Shown: positions 60,009-64,000 of the stretch, in pieces
Layout of the letters: the number at the start of each line of letters is the position of its first letter
How positions within the stretch are numbered: position 1 is the stretch's first letter
NCBI RefSeq assembly: GCF_039522935.1
Contig: NZ_BAAAEI010000024.1
Location: forward strand, 61,172-125,171
Direction: 5' to 3'
DNA: 64,000 bases
DNA from: Bowmanella denitrificans
GTDB lineage: Bacteria; Pseudomonadota; Gammaproteobacteria; Enterobacterales; Alteromonadaceae
Notes under the pieces: generated by a model
Databases searched by the model: none
What the model saw: only the letters and a program-made list of their open reading frames with translations
Told to the model about the DNA's origin: nothing
Made by a program: the position numbers and the translations under genes

Positions 60009-60338
60009 TTGATTAATAAAAAGAAAAAAGTTCAGACAAATATGACCGTGCATGCCATGGTGGAAAGCATTGTCGGCTGCAAATGGTCATTAACGGTGCT
60101 TAGCCTGATTCGGCAGGGCATTAACCGCCCCGGTGCCATGCAAAGGGAAGTGGACGGCCTGACCACCAAAGTGCTGAACGAGCGCCTGGTCAAACTCACC
60201 CGCTTTGGGATATTACATAAACAGATTTACCCCGAAAGCCCACCCAGAGTGGAGTATCAGTTCACCGAGTTTGGCCAGCACTTTCTGCAGATTATCGACA
60301 GCATCGAAAAGGTGCAGGCCGAACTGACATCCCAATAA
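60009..60338 (+). CDS. HxlR-family transcriptional regulator
   Basis: The protein has 109 residues with a winged-helix HxlR domain: AMVESIVGCKWSLTVLSLIRQGINRPGAMQREVDGLTTKVLNERLVKLTRFGILHKQIYPESPPRVEYQFTEFGQHFLQII. I prefer the TTG start at 60009, because GGAG at 59998-60001 is well spaced, giving a Lys-rich N-terminus (MINKKKKVQTN); the ATG at 60042 is the alternative. One Cys (in VGCKW) could sense oxidants or electrophiles as in related HxlR proteins. It is divergent from the thioredoxin-like gene. Confidence 0.82.
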   Translation: MINKKKKVQTNMTVHAMVESIVGCKWSLTVLSLIRQGINRPGAMQREVDGLTTKVLNERLVKLTRFGILHKQIYPESPPRVEYQFTEFGQHFLQIIDSIEKVQAELTSQ

Positions 60339-60370
60339 GCTAAGTGGATACCGCTGACAACCTAGCCCTG

Positions 60371-61696
60371 TTAACCGTTGCGCAGATGGCGGCGAATAAC
60401 ATGCTCGGTATAATAAAGCGGCATAACAATATTTTGTTGTTCCAATGGCGATGAGCCCCTGGTGCCGGTTAGTTTGATGCTTTTCAGTGGCTGGCATTTT
60501 TCAATATACGAATTAAGCGATCTGGCTTGTGTTCGTTTACCACTTTTTACCTCAATGGGAATAATGTGACCGTCATGGTCCGCCACAATAAATTCTATTT
60601 CCGCCCTGGCGTCCTGCCAGGAAAATGAGGGTTCGATACCATAGGCGGCTAACTCTTGTTGCACGAAATTTTCTGCAATATATCCCTTGTATTCGCACCC
60701 CTGTTGCTTAATCTCTTTGTAGCTGGTGCCCAGCATATGATTCAGCAGCCCGATATCAAACATGAATAATTTCACTTTGTTGTCTTTAAGGTAAGCAGCG
60801 AGAGGACTGCGAGGTTTGCCATCGATGGGATAGTTTTTTAGCACCAGTCGACATTTTTCCAGCCAGGAAATGGCGCCTTCAAATTCCTGGTAGCGAGATT
60901 TACGTTGATGCACATCTTTAAAGCGAAAACGTTTAACTGACTCATCCAACACACTGGATAGCTGTGAGGGTACACTCCTGAATACTGCCTCGATAAGGCT
61001 TGCATCTGTTTTTCCAGAGTATTTGCCGAAGTCTCGCAGGTAACCAGAGACCAGATTGGCATGAATGTCCGAAACGGCTTTCACTCGCTCGAGTATGCTC
61101 TTGTCTGCCAGGGCAAACCACATAGCAACCGCCTCCGGCATTCCTCCGGTAAAGTAATAGTCGGTTAATTGGTCAAACAACTTGGTATGTGCAGCCGTTG
61201 AGTTCACCGCTGCATCATAGGCTTTAAGTTGTGCCGGTTCATCGGCAGCAATCAGAAACTCCCGAAATGTCAGTGGCCGTAAGTTGTGCTGCTCTACTTT
61301 ACCTACAGGGAAAGCGTCAAGCAGACCAATATTAGAGCCACTGGCGGCCACATACATTTGCGGGGCTTTTTCGGCGAAATATTTAAGCGCGGTAACGGCC
61401 CTGGCGCATTCACCGATTTCATCAAGGATCAGCAGATCCTTATTCATATTGAATGTTTCCCCAGTAAGCAGCTCTATGTTCGAAATCACGTCCTCTGGCG
61501 TCAGAGAACCAGAGAAGGCTTCCGCCATACTTGGCGTCTCCAGGAAATCAATTCGTAATACATGCTCAAATTGGCTGCCCAGCAGCCTTTGTAGCAAATA
61601 GGTTTTACCTGTCTGACGGGCACCATCTATTAATAGCGGCTTTCGCTCTGTCCGTTTTTTCCAGGTTAACAAGGCAGATAGTAGTGTCCGATGCAT
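60371..61696 (-). CDS. AAA ATPase with DUF4143 domain
   Basis: The protein has 441 residues from the ATG at 61696, which has GAGGCGG upstream; an ATG at 61723 adds nine residues without a binding site. AAA_14 domain: Walker A GARQTGKT at residues 25-32, Walker B LLILDEI with D92-E93. The C-terminal DUF4143 part ends in a PD-(D/E)XK-like core (EIEFIVADHDGHIIPIEVKSG), which may be nuclease-related. Such ATPases are widespread, patchily distributed and functionally undefined. No partner gene is adjacent. The upstream region carries three palindromic sites at 32-bp spacing, unusual for a single ATPase gene. Confidence 0.85.
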   Translation of the reverse strand: MHRTLLSALLTWKKRTERKPLLIDGARQTGKTYLLQRLLGSQFEHVLRIDFLETPSMAEAFSGSLTPEDVISNIELLTGETFNMNKDLLILDEIGECARAVTALKYFAEKAPQMYVAASGSNIGLLDAFPVGKVEQHNLRPLTFREFLIAADEPAQLKAYDAAVNSTAAHTKLFDQLTDYYFTGGMPEAVAMWFALADKSILERVKAVSDIHANLVSGYLRDFGKYSGKTDASLIEAVFRSVPSQLSSVLDESVKRFRFKDVHQRKSRYQEFEGAISWLEKCRLVLKNYPIDGKPRSPLAAYLKDNKVKLFMFDIGLLNHMLGTSYKEIKQQGCEYKGYIAENFVQQELAAYGIEPSFSWQDARAEIEFIVADHDGHIIPIEVKSGKRTQARSLNSYIEKCQPLKSIKLTGTRGSSPLEQQNIVMPLYYTEHVIRRHLRNG

Positions 61697-61734
61697 AATT
61701 TGCCGCCTCAAATCATTCCCCATAGGCTAACTAT

Positions 61735-61813
61735 ACACTTTTATGCGCATAAAAATGTAACAAACCACACTTTTATGCGCATAAAAGTGTAATGTTCCGC
61801 ACTTTTCTGCGCC
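61735..61813. promoter_or_regulatory. Triple palindromic operator array upstream of the DUF4143 ATPase
   Basis: Site 1 (61735-61758) and site 2 (61767-61790) are 24-bp palindromes made of ACACTTTTATGC and GCATAAAAGTGT; site 1 has one mismatch and site 2 is perfect. A decayed third site GCACTTTTCTGCGC starts at 61799. The starts are exactly 32 bases apart, about three helical turns. They lie 39 bases or more upstream of the ATPase start, in the region where its promoter should be. The binding protein is unknown. Confidence 0.75.
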
Positions 61814-61971
61814 TACCAACAGAAACGGCACCAACTACATAAGGCCGCGGGCCAATATCAATCCAGAAAAACTATCAAAAGCATTTGTTTAATTGATTGA
61901 ATCAAGGCTTTACCTCAACCTTACTTAAGGTTTTATGCTATTTCCGAACTGGCACAGCAGGAGGATAAAAC

Positions 61972-62388
61972 ATGATTCACTTGGAACATTTAAACCTGGT
62001 GGTAAGCAATATGGACAAGGCGCTGGCCTTCTATCAGGCCGCCTTTCCCCACTGGCGGGTGCGTGGCGGCGGCCATCAGAACTGGTATGGCACCGAGCGC
62101 AACTGGCTGCACTTTGGCGACGATTACAATTACCTGGCACTGAATGACAACGGCCAGCAGCGCAATCGCGATTTAAACAGCAACGATGTCGGCCTGGCGC
62201 ATTTTGCCTTTGTTACCGACAACCTCGACGCCCTAATCGACCGCCTGCAGGCCGCAGGTTTTGCCCCCATCAAGGGTGGCAACAGCCCGTACCGCAGCAA
62301 TGTGTATTTTATCGATGCCGATGGCTACGAAGTGGAATTTGTACAGTACCACAGTGACATTCCGGCCCAGCGCAACCACTACCAATAA
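61972..62388 (+). CDS. VOC-family protein (glyoxalase/dioxygenase fold)
   Basis: The 138-residue protein has two beta-alpha-beta-beta-beta modules. It begins MIHLEHLNLVVSNMDKALAFYQAAF and later has GLAHFAFVTDNLDALIDRLQAAGF and VYFIDADGYEVEFVQYHSD. The probable metal ligands are His6, the His in AHFAFV and the Glu in YEVEF. The enzyme activity is not predictable. GGAGG precedes the ATG, and the next gene starts 9 bases after its stop. Confidence 0.85.
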   Translation: MIHLEHLNLVVSNMDKALAFYQAAFPHWRVRGGGHQNWYGTERNWLHFGDDYNYLALNDNGQQRNRDLNSNDVGLAHFAFVTDNLDALIDRLQAAGFAPIKGGNSPYRSNVYFIDADGYEVEFVQYHSDIPAQRNHYQ

Positions 62389-62397
62389 GGACAAGCA

Positions 62398-62766
62398 ATG
62401 AACCTTAACCAAATTACCTTACCTGTCACCGATATGCAGGCCGCCGTTGATTTCTACCTGCAACTGGGTATGACACAAATAGTTGATACCCCACACTACG
62501 CCCGCTTTAGCTGCCCGCAGGGCGACAGCACCTTCTCGCTGGCCCTGCAGGCCGAGCCGGTGCAAAACCAGTCGGTGATCTACTTTGAATCGGACGACCT
62601 CGACAACCAGGTCGCCACCCTGCAGCGTCGCGGCATTAAGTTTGACCAGCCGCCCCAGGATATGCGCTACCTATGGCGTGAAGCCATACTGCATGACCCG
62701 GCAGGCAATAAAATCAAACTCTTCCACGCCGGTGAAAATCGCCTGAATCCGCCCTGGCGGGTGTAG
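62398..62766 (+). CDS. Second VOC-family protein
   Basis: The protein has 122 residues with the same fold: MNLNQITLPVTDMQAAVDFYLQLGMTQIVDT and a C-terminal EAILHDPAGNKIKLFHAGENRLNPPW. The first metal-ligand position is Gln5, not His, so metal binding may differ or be absent. It is probably a partner or paralogue of the preceding VOC protein in the same transcript. A 57-bp repeat array begins directly after the stop. Confidence 0.85.
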   Translation: MNLNQITLPVTDMQAAVDFYLQLGMTQIVDTPHYARFSCPQGDSTFSLALQAEPVQNQSVIYFESDDLDNQVATLQRRGIKFDQPPQDMRYLWREAILHDPAGNKIKLFHAGENRLNPPWRV

Positions 62767-62983
62767 GTCTGACCTAGGTCAGACTCCTGTTGGAATCAAT
62801 TCCAGCCCACAAATCCCCCGTGGGTCTGACTTTAGTCAGACTCCTGTTGGAATCAATTCCAACCCACAAATCCCCTGTGGCTCTGACTTCAGTCAGACTC
62901 TAGTTGGAATCAATTCCAACCCACAACCCCCCTGTGGGTCTGACTTCAGTCAGACTCCTGTTGGAATTAATTCCAACCCACAG
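62767..62983. repeat. 57-bp tandem array of nested palindromes, about 3.8 units
   Basis: Units start at 62767, 62824, 62881 and 62938, an exact 57-bp period. Each holds two palindromes: GTCTGAC...GTCAGAC (fully palindromic in unit 1) and TTGGAAT-CA-ATTCCAA. A third pairing, CCCAC/GTGGG, spans unit junctions. Variation between units is low. The array starts one base after the second VOC stop codon, so it may serve as that gene's 3' hairpin series. Confidence 0.9.
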
Positions 62984-63089
62984 TAGTAAGCACCTCAGCC
63001 CGCGGGGTGCAATCTTCTTCAATAAAGCCACAGGCTACTGAATTTGTGCCTTGCATGCTAAATTCACTGAAAATCACCAGGAGCAGCCA

Positions 63090-63389
63090 ATGGACAAGCA
63101 TGCCTTTTTAGCCGAATGCCAGACCCGAATCCGCAAAGTCTATGAACTTACTAAGGCTGGTAAGCCTGACGATACATTAAAGTATCGTACCGAAGGTTTT
63201 ATGAATGCCGGGGAATTCCTGGGCCTGATTAGTCGTGACGAAGCCAGGGAGTTAATCGAATCACTGCATCAGGATGCGTTTGGTGAAAGCATCGCCCAGC
63301 GCCGGGAGCGCAAAGACAGATTAAATAAGCTGAAGGAACACTCTTTGGATGCTTTCTATGACGAACCGGCCATCAACCGCCGCCCTTGA
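63090..63389 (+). CDS. Small conserved-looking cytoplasmic protein, unknown
   Basis: The 99-residue protein starts MDKHAFLAECQTRIRKVYELTKAGKPDDTLKYRTEGFMNAGEFLGLISRDEARELIESLHQDAFG. It is charged and mostly helical, with no signal peptide or membrane segment. AGGAG is six bases before the ATG at 63090, which makes it a convincing gene. I recognise no family. It lies between the 57-bp array and the last CACAGAG elements. Confidence 0.65.
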   Translation: MDKHAFLAECQTRIRKVYELTKAGKPDDTLKYRTEGFMNAGEFLGLISRDEARELIESLHQDAFGESIAQRRERKDRLNKLKEHSLDAFYDEPAINRRP

Positions 63390-63420
63390 ATTAAGCTTTC
63401 CCGCTGGGGAATACATAATT

Positions 63421-63605
63421 ACCACAGAGGCACAGAGAACACGAAGGAAAGCAGGCAAGCCATGAGCATAACCAATTGAAAAATATTAATTATCTTTGCA
63501 GGTTCGGTGGCAATGCAAGGCCTCTCGCAGTGACGCTAAGGCGCTGAGAAACCCCGCAGCTTGACAATACCTTCACCCACTCTGTGTGCTCTGTGCCTCA
63601 GTGGT
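63421..63605. repeat. CACAGAG inverted-repeat element, copy H
   Basis: 185 bp, bounded by ACCACAGAGGCACAGAG and CTCTGTGCCTCAGTGGT. The interior contains CCTCTCGCAGTGACGCTAAGGCGCTGAG, a second, CG-rich repeat module. Confidence 0.85.
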
Positions 63606-63633
63606 TACTTATAATTTTGTTCAGATCAAATTC

Positions 63634-63797
63634 ACCACAGAGACACAGAGGGCACAGAGAAAAGCAGGAGACTGATCAATACCGACCACGAAAAACACGA
63701 AAATCCATTCCTCTCGCAGAGCCGCTAAGGCGCAAAGAAAAGCTCGCGGAGAGGTAACAGCACCTTACCTACTCTGTGCGCTCTGTGCCTCTGTGGT
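63634..63797. repeat. CACAGAG inverted-repeat element, copy I
   Basis: 164 bp, bounded by ACCACAGAGACACAGAG and CTCTGTGCCTCTGTGGT. The linker from copy H (TTATAATTTTGTTCAGATCAAATTC) is the reverse complement of the linker used at copies A-G, so this group is inverted relative to them. Confidence 0.85.
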
Positions 63798-63826
63798 TAT
63801 TTATAATTTTTATTCAGATCAAATTC

Positions 63827-63913
63827 ACCGCAGAGCCGCTGAGAGCACCGAGAAAAGCAGGAGATCATAGATCCAAGGCCTTGAAATCTCAGCGTTCTCT
63901 GCGTCTCAGCGGT
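63827..63913. repeat. CACAGAG-family element, copy J (short form)
   Basis: 87 bp, bounded by ACCGCAGAGCCGCTGAG and CTCTGCGTCTCAGCGGT. It is closely related to the left end of copy D in reverse orientation. The last 87 bases of the window hold nothing recognisable. Confidence 0.8.
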
Positions 63914-64000
63914 GAATGTGTCTCACAGTAACAATGTAGTGGCATAGTTAATTTGGCCACCTAATTAGAGCTGCTATGATGCAGTCAGAACTTCATTAGG

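Noticed and set aside
62767..62983. CRISPR-like array
   Set aside because: There are no variable spacers, the whole 57-bp unit is conserved and palindromic, and no cas genes are present.

Overview
The window is chromosomal DNA of a gammaproteobacterium, most likely an Alteromonadales/Alteromonadaceae member. The evidence is the gene content and protein similarity: a long class II ketol-acid reductoisomerase, RND pumps, UbiK/UbiD, CcoG, a secreted chitinase and a 7TM-GGDEF-EAL protein. Several neighbourhoods also match the enterobacterial arrangement (ubiD-fre, comM next to ilvLGMEDA, ilvY divergent from ilvC). The genus cannot be fixed from sequence alone. There are no rRNA or tRNA genes, no transposase and no CRISPR array.

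0-11 kb: two complete adaptor/pump RND efflux operons on opposite strands, each with its own TetR-family regulator and a visible palindromic operator. An AcrR-type box lies in front of the first pump, and an 11-bp-arm palindrome lies between the second pump and its divergent regulator. A small tautomerase gene sits between the two systems, and no outer-membrane channel gene is present. 11-24 kb: CcoG, the SrkA kinase, a cobalamin riboswitch with a BtuB-like receptor, glutaminase, two tandem DsbA paralogues (CPHC and CPAC), fre-ubiD, several small conserved proteins, ubiK and a GlxA-type AraC regulator.

24-39.5 kb: branched-chain amino acid biosynthesis. ilvG-M-E-D-A runs on the minus strand behind a Leu/Val/Ile-rich leader peptide (ilvL) and a strong attenuator terminator. 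comM, a TRIC-family channel and a coiled-coil/PEGA/FGE-fold protein follow. A DMT permease with ilvY then stands divergent from ilvC. A 101-bp tandem repeat lies next to the permease gene.

39.5-58.6 kb: a 1302-residue secreted chitinase-like protein with an unrecognised central domain, a thioesterase, RecQ, a cytochrome c with a degenerate receiver-like protein, SelO, a 7TM-PAS-GGDEF-EAL protein, RibA, a GAF protein, an orphan ATP-grasp enzyme and cytochrome b561. A translationally coupled pair, an AMP-phosphorylase-type enzyme and a PRPP-synthetase-like enzyme, is the best candidate here for a little-described pathway. A solute-binding-like protein and a Rof-like protein follow.

58.6-64 kb is more accessory. 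It holds small redox proteins with an HxlR regulator, an AAA/DUF4143 ATPase whose upstream region carries palindromes at an exact 32-bp spacing, two VOC proteins, and a 57-bp tandem array of nested palindromes. From 51 kb onward a family of about 150-bp inverted-repeat elements (ACCACAGAGGCACAGAG ends) recurs at four loci, partly as arrays with a 178-bp period.
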